DNA of 64,000 nucleotides from Stereum hirsutum FP-91666 SS1 (Eukaryota; Basidiomycota; Agaricomycetes; Russulales; Stereaceae). Below, in pieces: positions 35,237 through 46,826 of the stretch. The notes under the pieces were generated by a model. It had not been told where the DNA came from and did not search any database. It was given only the letters and a program-made list of their open reading frames with translations. The DNA lies in assembly GCF_000264905.1 (NCBI RefSeq), contig NW_006763148.1, positions 1,344,029 to 1,408,028 on the forward strand, in the 5' to 3' direction. A program made the position numbers and the translations under genes. The stretch's first letter is position 1. Each line of letters opens with the position of its first letter.

Positions 35237-36340
35237 TGCCGATGTCAGTATTCTGGGCGTGGAGGGAAGTCAGAGAGAATGATGACTTCAGAGGCGCACC
35301 GATGAATGATCAGAGCTCAGGGATGGTCGAGGCTTAGGCTTCGCGTTTCAAGCTATTGTTCCGACATTCAGCAGATTATATCGAGAAGGGGAACGAGATG
35401 GGAGCGATGGACATGATGAACAAGCAAGTCAGACGCATGCTCAACAGTAAAGGCATATAATACGCACGTACTTCGGAACAGTTGGGTCTGGCTGCGTGGA
35501 GGGCGGGGGTGTTGGGTGACCGAGAGAGATGGGCGTCCTTGCGACTGTCTCTTATATCATGCGAGGGCCCGAGTCCAACGTGGATGTCGATGAGCCAGGA
35601 CCTGGGACAAGGCGAGGAATAGGGCAAAATAGGGATCCATAAGAGATACAAAGGACGGGAAGCACGGCAAACGCGCTACAGAAGAGAACCCAAAGCCCTA
35701 GAGCGCGACAGGCTTAGATAAACCCACCATCTGTTCACTTTGTTGTTGTTCTGCTCTCACCTCACGAGGTCAGGAAGCCTCCCTGCCGGCACTCATTCCG
35801 CAGAAGAGATCTGATTGACGCCGACTGCCTATAACATGATGTACGAACCGTGGCCATTTCAGTACTATTTTACCCACCAGAAGGAAGATGAGATGTCTGC
35901 ATTGATAGAAGATAGGTGAACTTCAGCATGACTATCCTGCATCCTATGCACATTCGAGCCAGGCTTTACGGTAGCATGGTGTGTTACCGTACACACCTGA
36001 GAAACGAAGACTGAGTAGCCGGGAACCCTTCAATTCTTCACTTCGAATGATCCAGTATCGGCTGCGGTGGCTAGTGCTGTTTAGCGCTGAGGATATGGTA
36101 GATGCTGGGAAGAGTTAAAGATGAGGGATACGCTGTGTGTAAGTTCCCACAGCACCGGTGCGGGTGTTTGGCCAGGGCCATTCAGCGTTCAGTGGCTGCC
36201 CTAGAGCGGATACCAATCAACGGTGAAATCTAGATGCGAAGATTTTAGGTACCATCCTGGCGTCCTTGATTGCTTTTTGCACGAGGCTCACCAGATGTGG
36301 TTCCTTCTGAGTTGTAAACAATTTTTGCAGATTTCTCCAC

Positions 36341-36370
36341 TTGAACGCCACGACGGGCCGTGGCGTTCAA
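36341..36370. repeat. Perfect 12-base inverted repeat with 6-base loop
   Basis: Arms TTGAACGCCACG and CGTGGCGTTCAA flank the loop ACGGGC. The arms match at all twelve positions. It could be a hairpin, a dimeric protein-binding site or the trace of a small element; nothing else in the sequence decides between these. Confidence 0.95.
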
Positions 36371-36840
36371 AAGGAGTCCGAGGACGAAACCGGCATTGCC
36401 GAGGGACCCTGAGGTTCGTTCATCACTGTTCATCCTGACCAGCTTTTCGACGTACCATTCCTGCATTAAGCTTCTGCTCTGTTCTCCAGCTTACCGCTGG
36501 TTCATCGGACGAGGCGATCCGGTGCAAAGAGTCGTTTAGAAGATGAACATCCTGCATTTAGTCCCCGCGAACCAAATTGGCAATTGGCACCCCTAATGTG
36601 AAAAGTCGATGACAAGCACCGCCAAATGGTAATCCGTGAAAATTTGTCGGCCTAACGACCGGGCGACGAGCTCGCTCTTTCCCCCACCATGTTGTGTTGA
36701 CGACTTCATAGAGCCTTCGTTAGCGATCCTGGTTTGAGCGTACATTCTCTCGTCTAGTTTTGGAAGTTTCTGGCTTATTCACGGTATGAATCTCGGTTTT
36801 GGTGCTCATGTGTACGGTGCTCACCAACCGTCGGTCTCCA

Positions 36841-36847
36841 TATATAG
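36841..36847 (+). promoter_or_regulatory. TATA-like box of the four-finger gene
   Basis: TATATAG lies 81 bases upstream of the ATG at 36922, a typical core-promoter distance. Based on sequence and spacing only. Confidence 0.35.
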
Positions 36848-36921
36848 CGTACAAAGGACTTCGCCAGATCTGTTGTTGGCTCTTTTCTTTGCGCTCGAAG
36901 CTTACTTTCGGTCTTTCCACC

Positions 36922-39900
36922 ATGCTCATGGAAGCCACCAAAATGTACTCCTCGATTGATCCTCCTCAACCCCAAGCTGGTCCTTCTTCCAAGCCTATTC
37001 GAAGGTGTCCACAAGCTCTCTGTGGTCACGCTATATTTCCTCCAAAATGGAAGTATGGCATATGTCCGACTTGCTTGGAGCAATTTCGCAACCCAACGAA
37101 GGCACAACAGGATGAGGCTCGCGCGAACGCGTCAAGGGCAGAGAGAGATTATAGGGGAAATAGTGCCGTAGCTTCAACGTCGAGGAATACGGACAGTAAC
37201 GGGTACATGTCGCGTCCAGCTCTTGTAGTGGTGAGTTTACTATCGTTTTTCGCATGTGCTTCGTGTACTGCTTGCACATTTGCTATGAATCTCATGTTGC
37301 CCCTAAATCTCAGCCGTCGATGCCTCCGACCGTCCAATTGGCCCAGTGTTACTTCTGCACCACACGGATTATTGTGCCAATCGGCCACCATCCTTCTTCC
37401 GGACCGTTGGTCTGCGAGACGTGTTTTGCGTTAGCAGTTGTCCGACATCGAGAGCTCCAGCGTCAGCAAGAAATAAATCATTCGCCAAGAATACCCCAAC
37501 AACCTGTCGTTCCTCCCGCCGTACCACATCTGCCGGCTTCGTACACGACACTTTCATTACCGGGCCCTCCAAACTCCACCGACGCTCCTCCACCACAGGT
37601 CACTACAACAGGTCATCAGCGCAGACATTCGATTGTCTCTGTTCCACCGGCAGAGCTCCAGGTGCGTTTCTTCGCACTGCTTCCATATTGGTGCCTCTAT
37701 TCATACCTAATATCAGAGCCCTGAGCCGGAGGGTACGGCTTGTATATCTCGGTCCGTTAGGAGAAGCCATGAGACCGAAGGAAACACCAACGGCGCTTAT
37801 ACGGAGGTGACGATTGTTCCTTTGTTTAGGCAGCATTGGCGCTAACTCGCTAGTCTCGCGCAGCCCGCTACGGTCCTGCCGATTCCTGATGATGATATAA
37901 ATCTCGACGGCCTGGTTCTGCAATACCCTGAAGTACGAGCTCACACCGTCGTTGCATCTATCCGTCTTGTCTCGAACTAACTTTTTCTTTACTTATAGGA
38001 CGATGCCTTTGTACAGGACTCTTCGGACTTCCCCATGCTTGACGGCACCATGGACGCTGCGGTCGAGGCAAGCAGCGCACTTCCACCCCACTCCCAGTCG
38101 TACGACGCCCCAGAGGATTGGGGTAGTATGTCTGAGTTGACAGAGCTTTCTGACCTTGATTCCGATTCCGATTCCGACTCGTCTGATGATGTAAATGTTT
38201 TTCTTTCCACCGATGATTTCGCGTTCTCACACGATTTCTAGGTGCCACTATCTAGTATGCATCCTAACAGACCATCGGGCTTGAAAATTCGGCTTCGTAT
38301 CCCTCCCGGATTTCGCTTCGAACAGCAACCCAGAATCTGTGCCCATCATTCTTGTAACTTGCCCGTCAAGCCCGGTTCCCGGTGGAAGCTCTGCGATTCC
38401 TGTCGAGCTCGATATCGACAGTACCAACGTCAACGCCTTGGTATCAAACGACCGCGCCTGGATAACAGTGAGGATGCCCAAATGTTGGGCGACGACAAGG
38501 TACGCCAGTTCTAGTTGCTCATCGTAGACGCCAGATTTTTACCCCCAACCGCTAGGCTATCCCTGATCTTGGTGTAAATTCTCGCAAATGTAGCGTCAAA
38601 CACTGCCATAGACCGTTGCCGCCAGAGGGCGTTTATCATTGGAAGTTATGCTCCCAGTGTCGCACACGTTCACGTGCACAGAACAAACGCTCTCGTGCAT
38701 TCGGGATACTACGGTCGGCAGAGGGAAAGACAGAAACCGAAATAAGGCGAGATGGCGGTTTGGCTCGATACCTGATCTCGAACTTCAAGAGGCAGAGCAA
38801 GTTGCGAAAGAAGTTAGGATTTGATGATACTAGCGGTGGCGAAAGCAAGACTGAGGTCTGTATTCTGCTCACTCACGGTCTCCCTTCGTTAGCATATGCT
38901 CAATCTACTCCATCTCAGAATAGCGCAGACAGCGGACGTGATCTCGATCCCAGTGCCTTGGATATCCCAGATGTCAAGGTACCAGAAGTAACTGTCGGGA
39001 TGAAGGTATGTCCATGACGATTCGCCATTTCACGTATGTGCAGTCGTTTACACCAGTTTCCAGAGTCCCACGGCAAGCTTCCAAGATCTCAGCGAGTTAC
39101 TGGGGACTATGCGAGCATATCTTTCCGATTTCTTGCACGCACAGCTCCAGTACATATCCCTTCGCAAACTGAAGGATGGAACCATAGAAGAACCACTGGA
39201 ACCTTTCATCTTCTCCTTTGATGGAGAGTTTTCGATCTGCGCGCAGAACGCCCTGAAAACCGAGCAGACTCTGGTTCGGGTGGCGCACCTGATGAATGAG
39301 GTTCGGAGCACACTGGCGATTGAGTTCAAGTGAGTGATGTTTTATCTATTCACCAAATATCGTACTGATGTGCTCCCACCAGGCCCATGGCGCCTCCGAT
39401 CCTCCGCGAGGGAGAACTCATCGCTCCGTTCGCCTGCATGCATACCTTCGCATTACCTATTCCAGTCTTCGACAGCGATATCCTTCAGACGCAGCAGAAA
39501 GAAGAAAATGGACAAGCCTCACCGGTGCTGGCATCTAGCTCAGAACAGGTCGCCGCACCGCGTGTCAGGTCAGAACCCCCCTGTTCATTGGCCTTGAACG
39601 CCGAAGATTCACTACGCTCTCGGAAACATCCTCCTCGTTTTGCCTCAGCCCCGCCGTCAACCGTCTCAGTTATGGCTTCATCCGCCTCAACGTCAGTTCT
39701 TGATGTGAATGAGGTCGATCAATCCCTCGGTGCTGAGAGTCTCTCGGTCGACCCGCCCTTATCACCTACACCGCCAAAGGAGCCATCTTTGCCCTCTCCG
39801 ACTACTCTTCTTGAGGCCAAGCCCGTGACGGAGGCAATGCTTCCGCTCTACCACTCGCCGACCTCACCGATAATTCCACCTCTTCAACCGCACTATTCAT

Positions 39901-40385
39901 CCATACCAGGCTCACTAGTTGCGGTCGCAGAAAGCGATCCCTCAACGTTCGAGGTTCAGATGGCGGAAGTTACGGTCCCAGGTGGCTCAGCCACTGTTGA
40001 GGTTCCGTCTGAGATTGTCAACGAAGGAAATGCGAATGTAGAATGTGATGAAAAGACTTTCGGTTCATCACACAGCAATATCCCTGTCTTACCACCGGCT
40101 CCCGACACCGATTCCGATTCCGACTCTTCGTCCGAAGAACCCTTAGCACGTCGTCTGAAATTGTTCACCGCGAAACCCAAGGACCTGACCAAAATCATGC
40201 TGCCCACTTCCACGCAGTCGTACGGTCATGGTCCCATTCCCGAGGCCCTTTCCTCACCAGCATCGCAGACGATCTTGCTCCCAAGGAAGTTGTCCGGAGA
40301 ACTCGAGATCCGAGTCGCGGAGGATTGGAGTCATCCTTTCCTTGCGGGTCAGCGGACGACCGTGCGGTTGCGTTTGTTGGGTTGA
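36922..40385 (+). CDS. Uncharacterised protein with four small Cys-finger motifs
   Basis: I do not recognise the family. About ten exons join in phase to a protein of roughly 1,000 residues. Four spaced cysteine motifs share a plan of a first Cys pair, a Pro/Gly-rich spacer and a second CxxC. Motif 1 is CPQALC..WKYGICPTC (Cys29, 34, 48, 51); motif 2 CYFC..GPLVCETC (near 37350-37420); motif 3 CAHHSC..RWKLCDSC (near 38340-38400); motif 4 CSVKHC..HWKLCSQC (near 38590-38660). Motifs 1, 3 and 4 share Cx4C and W-K-x-C-x2-C, then basic residues, and look like copies of one zinc-binding unit. Between motifs lie acidic Asp/Ser runs. Further on, a conserved-looking segment (ELLGTMRAYLSDFLHAQLQY, 39090-39330) is followed by a Ser/Pro-rich tail. 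Nuclear regulator is a guess from the fingers and basic patches only. An alternative start would be the second ATG in MLMEATKM. Confidence 0.75.
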
Positions 40386-40661
40386 TCATTCAGTCTTCTT
40401 CATTCTTATTGCGCGGGAGGTTTCTTTACTCCTTGTTACGAGATCATGATTCCACTTAAATGTTTTCCTTGCATTTTTGCATATGCACTGTTTATGCCCT
40501 GCTTCTGCTCTACCTTTTATTTGTCATTGACACCCTTGCTGGGAGTTCGCTGGACGGTGTACCTTATGATTCAGTATGTCCATGCTTATGCGTATGGCTT
40601 TTGCCCTTGTATCTTATCAATGACCATAGTATTAACGAAGTCTACAACCTCGAGTAGGGCC

Positions 40662-42261
40662 TCACGAGGATACCCTCTGTCGAATATGTTGTGCTACGAC
40701 TTCGAATACGCTTTGAACCTCGTCGAGATATGCAGTAGAATTCTGGTCGCTGACGTTCCCTGCGGGAACATCTAAGGTGAAAGATGGCCCGTACAAGGGA
40801 AACGCGCCATGATCGGGTATGTGGGTATCGAGAGGGATTCTTCTACCACACTGAGTAAGGATGTTAGGTGCGGAAATCAGTGACGAGCAAACGGGAAGAA
40901 ATGCATACCGCTATTGATGTGAGGTATGCCCATGCTCGCGCAGTGTTAGGTGTATTATATCCCCCTAGAAAAATTATAGTCGGTGAGCCGCGTTGTACGG
41001 ATCGATAATCAAAAAAAAAGGTAGATACCAACCTCCACCAAGCAGCAGAACCTTTTTCTGCCACTGTGTCACAACTCGATGGACACACCAGCCCATACCT
41101 CCTTCACCACCCAGCTCCCAATTCCATACCTTACAGGGATCACCCGCCAAACCATCCGCGCCACACTGGAGAATCACAAAATCCGGTTGAAAGGCGTCCT
41201 TAATGTCTTCGACAGAGTTCCATACTCGAGCGACCGTCCGAGCAGAGGCACCGGCATGGAGCGGAAGCGATAGCGTGAAGGGGTCAAAAGAGGGATCAGA
41301 GGGATCTGGGAGAGACGAGAGAGAAGAAACGGGGAAGAACCCAGGAGATGCATGGTGAAGAGAGAACGTCAAGATCTGCGGGTTCTTCGTGGAAGATGAC
41401 TCGACGAATGCAGAGGAAACGCCATCAGAGAAATGCAGATCGAAGTCGAGGTATAATATACGAGCTTTTCGTTTCCCCGGGCTCAGATTTTTAAGATCAA
41501 TAGGAAGGCGGCAGCGCTTGAGGACGAGGAGAGCGAGGACGCAGTCGTTGACGTAGCAGAATCCTGATGCTTGTCCTTTATGGGCATGATGCCTGTCGAC
41601 AAGAAGTATCAGCATTGTATCAACCCTTTCGACCACGTCTGAGAGATGCTCTTTCCTTCCACCATCCCAGCACATGGAGACGTCACATATTCCATTCACG
41701 AGAGCACGGGCAGCAGTCAAGGAAGCCCCTGCCACCGCCGACGCATATTCTGACAGTCCCCGAAAGGGAGGGCAGTCCTGTGAGGAACGCTTAGTACTAT
41801 TGCAGGATATCTATGATTTGAAAGTCTAACAAACCTCTTCAAGACCGAAGTCTATGCCAGCTTGACTATGAGTAGGGTTTGAAAGAGAATTGTGATTCTC
41901 AGCATTGAGAAGGAAATCGACGTAGTCCTGCCGATGATAAATAGCTAGCTCTTCTCGGGAAGCGAGCGGAGGTCGCAAAACTTCGACATGGGGGAGGAAT
42001 TCAGACGTTTCTGGTGGTTTGCGAAGTAGACCAAGGGCTGTGATAAGGCCATGCACGACCAAGGAGCGGTTTCGGTTTGAAGGGAGCAAAGACGACACCT
42101 TCCCCAAAAAGAATTAAATTAAAAAAGTGGTCAATAACGCACCGAAAGATCGAGGGCATCCTGTAGCTGTACTAAATAAAGCGTATGCACACCTTTGCCA
42201 AGTGTTCCGAGGCAACGTAGCAGATGCGAGCAGGTGGAGAAGAGGGTTCCTCAACCTCCAT
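40662..42261 (-). CDS. Class I-like histone deacetylase (HDAC8/Hos1 type)
   Basis: Zinc-dependent lysine deacetylase of the Rpd3 superfamily, probably nuclear. Exon 1 from the ATG at 42261 (MEVEEPSSPPARICYVASEH) joins KVSSLLPSNRNRSLVVHGLI, a typical deacetylase start. Core blocks follow: GLSEYASAVAGASLTAARAL, CDVSMCWDGG, HHAHKGQASGFCYVNDCVLA, RILYLDFDLHFSDGVSSAF, LTFSLHHASPGFFP, FVILQCGADGLAGDP and VLLLGGGGYNTPNTARAW. The expected zinc ligands are present: Asp and His of DFDLH, and Asp of CGADGLAGD. The catalytic-loop Tyr of GGGGY is restored only after splicing. The usual DxHHGDG is DLHFSDG here. Between WDGGR and HHAHK the genome carries 63 extra bases (41593-41655) with no GT donor. The start of its 3' exon is clear (CGRRIPLDTHIPDHGAFPLY), ending at 40662. 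The gene diverges from a small membrane-protein gene. Confidence 0.9.
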
Positions 42262-42632
42262 TTGTGGGGAGTTGCACAGAGCCCAAGAGTCAAGACGCTT
42301 ACTGGTAAACGATAGTACTAGTATATTTCTGAGTATAAGGGAGTGTTTAGCACGCTACCCGCGTTCAAGACCAGGTTTTCCTTGGTGGGCCAGCGTAATG
42401 CGGCGAGTAGCATATGAACGAGTACTTCAAGTTGGAGGAAATTAACAAGGAGGGGCCACACAGGGCCACACAAGGTTACGCGGAGTTTGATCACGCCGAA
42501 GGAGGTCATACAGTCCGACATTCCTTGCCTCCTGCCACCACCTTTGCACGGTCTCACCTACTCTGGTCCTGACCTATATAGCTCAGCTTCCGCTTTAAGA
42601 CACAAAGAGGGGGTATTGGAAACGATTATGCT
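42262..42632. promoter_or_regulatory. Divergent promoter region, deacetylase / small membrane protein
   Basis: The 371 bases between the two start codons must hold both promoters. A short direct repeat of GGGCCACACA lies near 42452-42472. No clear TATA box was found. Confidence 0.35.
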
Positions 42633-43313
42633 ATGATTCTGCCACCAACAGCATACACAGGGCCTCTTTCATGTCAGGACTCCAGCTACTTTGGTGCGCC
42701 CAGCTTCACCCTTTGCCGTGAATGTCATCCAACTCATGTACGGGTTGTCAGGCGTACGAGCTCCTGAGATGCCTACCACACCATATGCTACCCTTCCTCC
42801 GTCTAACGTCTTTGCCGCAGAGAGCTCCACTCCGTCTGTTCGGTATGTACATTGCTCACATTTTCTCGCACTCTTCCTTATCTACTCTAAGACCGAAGGC
42901 GGAAACCCCAATGATCGCTGGCATAGTTTGTGGCTCTTGCGTAGGATTAGCCTGGATCATCATATTCTCCATGTGGCTGCTCAAGCAGCACAAGAAGAGA
43001 GTTGCCCGGCGTAAAGATCCCGAAAGGGTCGCCCTGCGCGAGGCTGAAGCTCTGAGGGAAAAGACAGGCCATACGACGTTCATCATTCCTCCAGATCCTG
43101 CCGTGATAAATGGCCAGCGTAAGCCAGGAGAGTCAGCTTTTCAGGATGATAGGAGATCATCGAGCGGGGCAGAGCGACTGGCGGATGTCATGGAGGGTGA
43201 GGAGGTTACATCAGCGAACGATTTATATGCTAAGCACGCCGGTAAACCATCGAAATGTGTGTTCTCTTTTTTGATCTTCCTGGGGACAGTATGCTGATTA
43301 CCTGACAGCATAG
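42633..43313 (+). CDS. Small single-pass membrane protein, unknown function
   Basis: I do not recognise the family. Exons joined by branch sites and phase: the first begins at ATG 42633 and ends after VRVVR; a 67-base intron with a perfect CTAAC branch site and GCCGCAG acceptor follows. A second intron starts at GTATGT near 42844. The protein of roughly 180 residues has a short Ser/Thr/Pro-rich N-terminal part and one membrane segment (MIAGIVCGSCVGLAWIIIFS). Behind it comes a very basic stop-transfer stretch, KQHKKRVARRKDPERVALRE, and an acidic, Ser-rich tail ending at TAG 43311-43313 after a last intron. Short extracellular head plus long cytoplasmic tail is the likely topology (positive-inside rule). 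The first exon contains a CxxC-like pair (LCREC). Confidence 0.6.
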
Positions 43314-43449
43314 TACCGTGGACTCTCGCGTCGATGATATAAGATCTTGCTTAACAGTATCGCTCACGAATCTTTCGCCAGACATTGTCACATCTACACT
43401 TCAGGCTATGTATACGTACAGGTAATATGGTCCTTAATATGTACTTCCT

Positions 43450-46400
43450 TCAATCGGTGTAAGCACCCAGACTGGCCGGCTGTGGGTGCTGTCTGTCAGA
43501 ATATATCTAGAGAACGGATACTGGGAGATACTCACAGCAACATCCCGCGCATATTTATAGAGTATGCCCCGCTTGACAATGAGCTGGCCCTTATCTGTGC
43601 CTTCCCACTCCTTCCTGCGCCTTGCCTTCTCGGCCTCATCGACGTCCCAGTCAATCACACGTCTGTCCGAGTCAATGACAATCTTGTCTCCGTCCTTCAC
43701 GAGCGCAATAGGACCACCTTGAGAGGAAAACAAGAAAGTGTAAGCCGCGGTACGTTGTGGACGCACCCAGAAAGACTAGCAAGCAGAAATATGAGCCTAC
43801 CTTCCCTGGCCTCGGGCACGACATGACCTGTGACGCCAAAAATGCTGTTGTCAGTTATCGAGTGGAAACACGGGGAGCAAGATGATTGTCCTAGTAAGTC
43901 CTCACCAATGATGAAGCCTCTGGATGCGCCACTGAAACGCCCATCCGTGATGAGAGCCGTAGACTTGCCCAGTCCAGCACCCATGATCGCACTACAGACC
44001 AAATCAGACCAAGGCTCGAGCGTGGCGTAGGATCAGACTTACCCGGTCGGACCTACCAAGCAATACATCAATGAGGTCTCAAATAAAAGTCAAGAAAGTG
44101 GGTACTACTTACCGAGCATCTCGGGCATGCCAGGCGCGCCTTTCGGACCTTGGTACCTGAAGATGAGGACCATACCAGGTTGGATTTGGCCATTCGCCAG
44201 AGCCGGGTAGAACCCATCCAAGCTGTCAAAACATTTTGCCACACCCTAGCAAAAGCAAGGTCAGAGCAACACGATCTCATCCAAACACAAGTCAAATTTA
44301 CCTCAAACCTCGTGCCCTCCTTCCCCGTCAGTTTTGCTACAGCGGCTCCAGGCGCTAAGCCACCCCTCAAGATCGTCAAATGTCCCGTGGCCTTGATCGG
44401 ATTGTTCAGAGGTCTCACCACGTCCTGGTTGGAGAAATCGGTTTCAGGGACGCCCTCAAGGTTTTCAGCAAGGGTGCGGCCCGTGACGGTCATTTGGGTG
44501 CCGTCGATGAGGTTGGTGTTTGCGAGAAGGTATTTGAGTAGACTGGGTATACCGCCGACCTACGAATGACGCGCGGACTTAGCAGAGATCCAGTCTTGGA
44601 AATTATGGTTCCCTATGTCACCTTGTGGAAGTCCTCCATGAGATACTTTCCGGATGGCCTAGAAAAAATAGGGAAGAATGAATAATATGCCTTGTGAAGC
44701 ATGATGATGAATCGACTACTTGAGATCGGCTAGGAAGGGAGTACGGTCTGCGACTTCTTGAAAGTCGTCAATTGTAAGGGGAATATCGGCCGCCCGGGCC
44801 ATGGCGAGTAAGTGAAGGACCTATGGAAAACGAGGGTGAAAACCTGTATGACATGAGAGACGAAGAACGTACCGAGTTTGTCGAACCGCCCAGTATGTTG
44901 ACGATCTAATCGAACCTTGAGCAGGAAATTTCTGCAACCAGACGACAACCGACGAACCGTGATTGCATTGAGGAAAGACTGGCGGGTGAGGATGTCCCTT
45001 TTCTGATATGTCAATAATCTATACATCATTGGCCTTCAGGCTAGATCGAGAGAGTCTACCTTGGTTTGAGATCCAACTCCAAGAGCTTCTTCATGAACCC
45101 AGCTGCCCTGATGCACTCCTTCACCTTGTCCGAGTAAGTAGCAGGTATACTTGCGGAGTATGGAAGCGAAAGCCCGAGGACTTCGAGAGCTGAGCTCATG
45201 GTATTCGCACTGTAGGACAGGTTAGACGAGTCTCATAAAGAGATCTCAGCAGTATACTGACGTGAACATGCCTCCACAACCACCAGGACCTAACACAGAG
45301 ATGAGTCAATCAGTGCTCCCTGTAAAGAATGAGACCACCGTGTACCTGGACAAGAATGTCTGACTACATCAAATCGCTGCGCCTCTGTGATTTTGCCTAC
45401 CGTGAATGCACCTGAAGGGAGCGTTTGTATCAATTTCAAGGCAATGAAAACAAGATGCATCATACTACTTGCCGTAAGACTCGAAGGCATCACCGACATT
45501 GACGTGGTCTCCTTTCTTGTAACCCATTGCAGGACAATCTTCATGCCGCACACCGGGCTATACGAAACTTCTAGCAGTCTGCGCACGCAATTCATGGAAG
45601 AACAACGTACTTCGATCGTTCCACCGTACACAATAATAGTGGGTCGATTGTGGCGCGCAGCTGCTATGGCGCATCCGGGCATGTTCTTATCACATCCGGG
45701 GATGGAGATATTTCCGTCGTAGTGCTGGGCCTTTTGTTTCATTATCAGTATGTATTCTGGAGGAGGCTCTGCGGGCATCTGACCATAACTACCTGTGACC
45801 GAGATAGATGGATGAGCCGAGGGTTGCATTGAATGACAAGAAACGGACTAACAGATTCAATCGAGTCCGCGATGATTTCCCGAGAGGGGAGCCTGACTCT
45901 AGCGTTCAGAGAGCAGATCTATGTATAAACGCAAAAGCTGACTCACGAGTAACGCATGCCTATGTATACGCCCCATGTAAGTTTTCGTGTAAATGATGCG
46001 GTCAATCACTCACCGTCCGTTCCCATCGTTATGGCTGCGAGTTTAAAGATAGTCGGTCAGCCTGTTCTCACCATCGATGCTGAGAGAGACAATCACCATC
46101 ACTGCGTAGACTAGTGAGCACATACAAACGGTATTTAGTTCAAGAAGCATACCTGACTCCAATGGCGGAGAAGGTGAGGCCGACTAGCTCTTCCTGTCGA
46201 CAGCCTTCCTTGACGGCCTTCGCAAGGTCAAGCTAGACAGCATGGAATTCATCAGTACTGCCCGAGGAGCTGAGCTCTGTGGCCAAATCTTTTTGATAAT
46301 GTACCAGATGCGAGTTGCATGGGTTGCCTGTAGCCTGACATGAGTATCATTCCGCACACGTACCAGCATCATGAAGCTCGCTACGGACCTTCCCACCAAA

Positions 46401-46826
46401 TCGGAGATATGCCAATCTTTCGGCAGCGTGAACGGTCAGTTATGTTTCGCAAATTAGTTTGACAGTAGGCTCACTTGAGGTTTGTTCATGTCTTCCTCAG
46501 TCAAGCCTACCGCGTACACTATTGACAGAGGATGAGTATACCGCTATGTACATGAAGTGTAGAGTACTTACGCATGGCTTGTGCGGCACCTCGGGCCTAA
46601 CATTGGCAGTGTGATGAATCAATACCACTCAACATCTCGACGAAGCTGGAAAATACCTTGTTCTGAGTGACTTGACTGGAAATCTTGTTCAACACAGGGG
46701 CATCGCCGCTTGGGCTCGCTCTCTTCGGGATAGTGTGTCTAGTCCATGTTTGTAACGTCAACTCATTGGTAGATGGTTAACACAACAGAACTGAGAGGCT
46801 GGTGCGTACATTTGCACGTCGGACAT
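43450..46826 (-). CDS. ILV3: Dihydroxy-acid dehydratase (IlvD/Ilv3 family)
   Basis: Dehydrates 2,3-dihydroxy-isovalerate and its methyl homologue to the 2-keto acids in valine, isoleucine and leucine synthesis; an iron-sulfur enzyme. Many small exons join to a typical IlvD protein: [71 protein letters not shown] (cluster Cys), [14 protein letters not shown] (cluster Cys), [57 protein letters not shown] and [20 protein letters not shown]. The C-terminus after the last intron reads [14 protein letters not shown], stop at 43450. The cluster cysteines and the GRFSG motif are intact. The start ATG at 46826 gives [20 protein letters not shown], with no obvious mitochondrial presequence, although the yeast enzyme is mitochondrial. 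The genome may hold paralogues; this window cannot show that. Confidence 0.93.

Larger units (their letters stand above)
35237..36921. other. Divergent intergenic region, no gene seen
   Basis: About 1.7 kb between the F-box-like gene (minus) and the four-finger gene (plus). It contains a strong inverted repeat at 36341-36370 and a TATA-like box at 36841. Open frames of 60-90 codons (for example 35376-35651 minus) show no domain. Confidence 0.45.
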
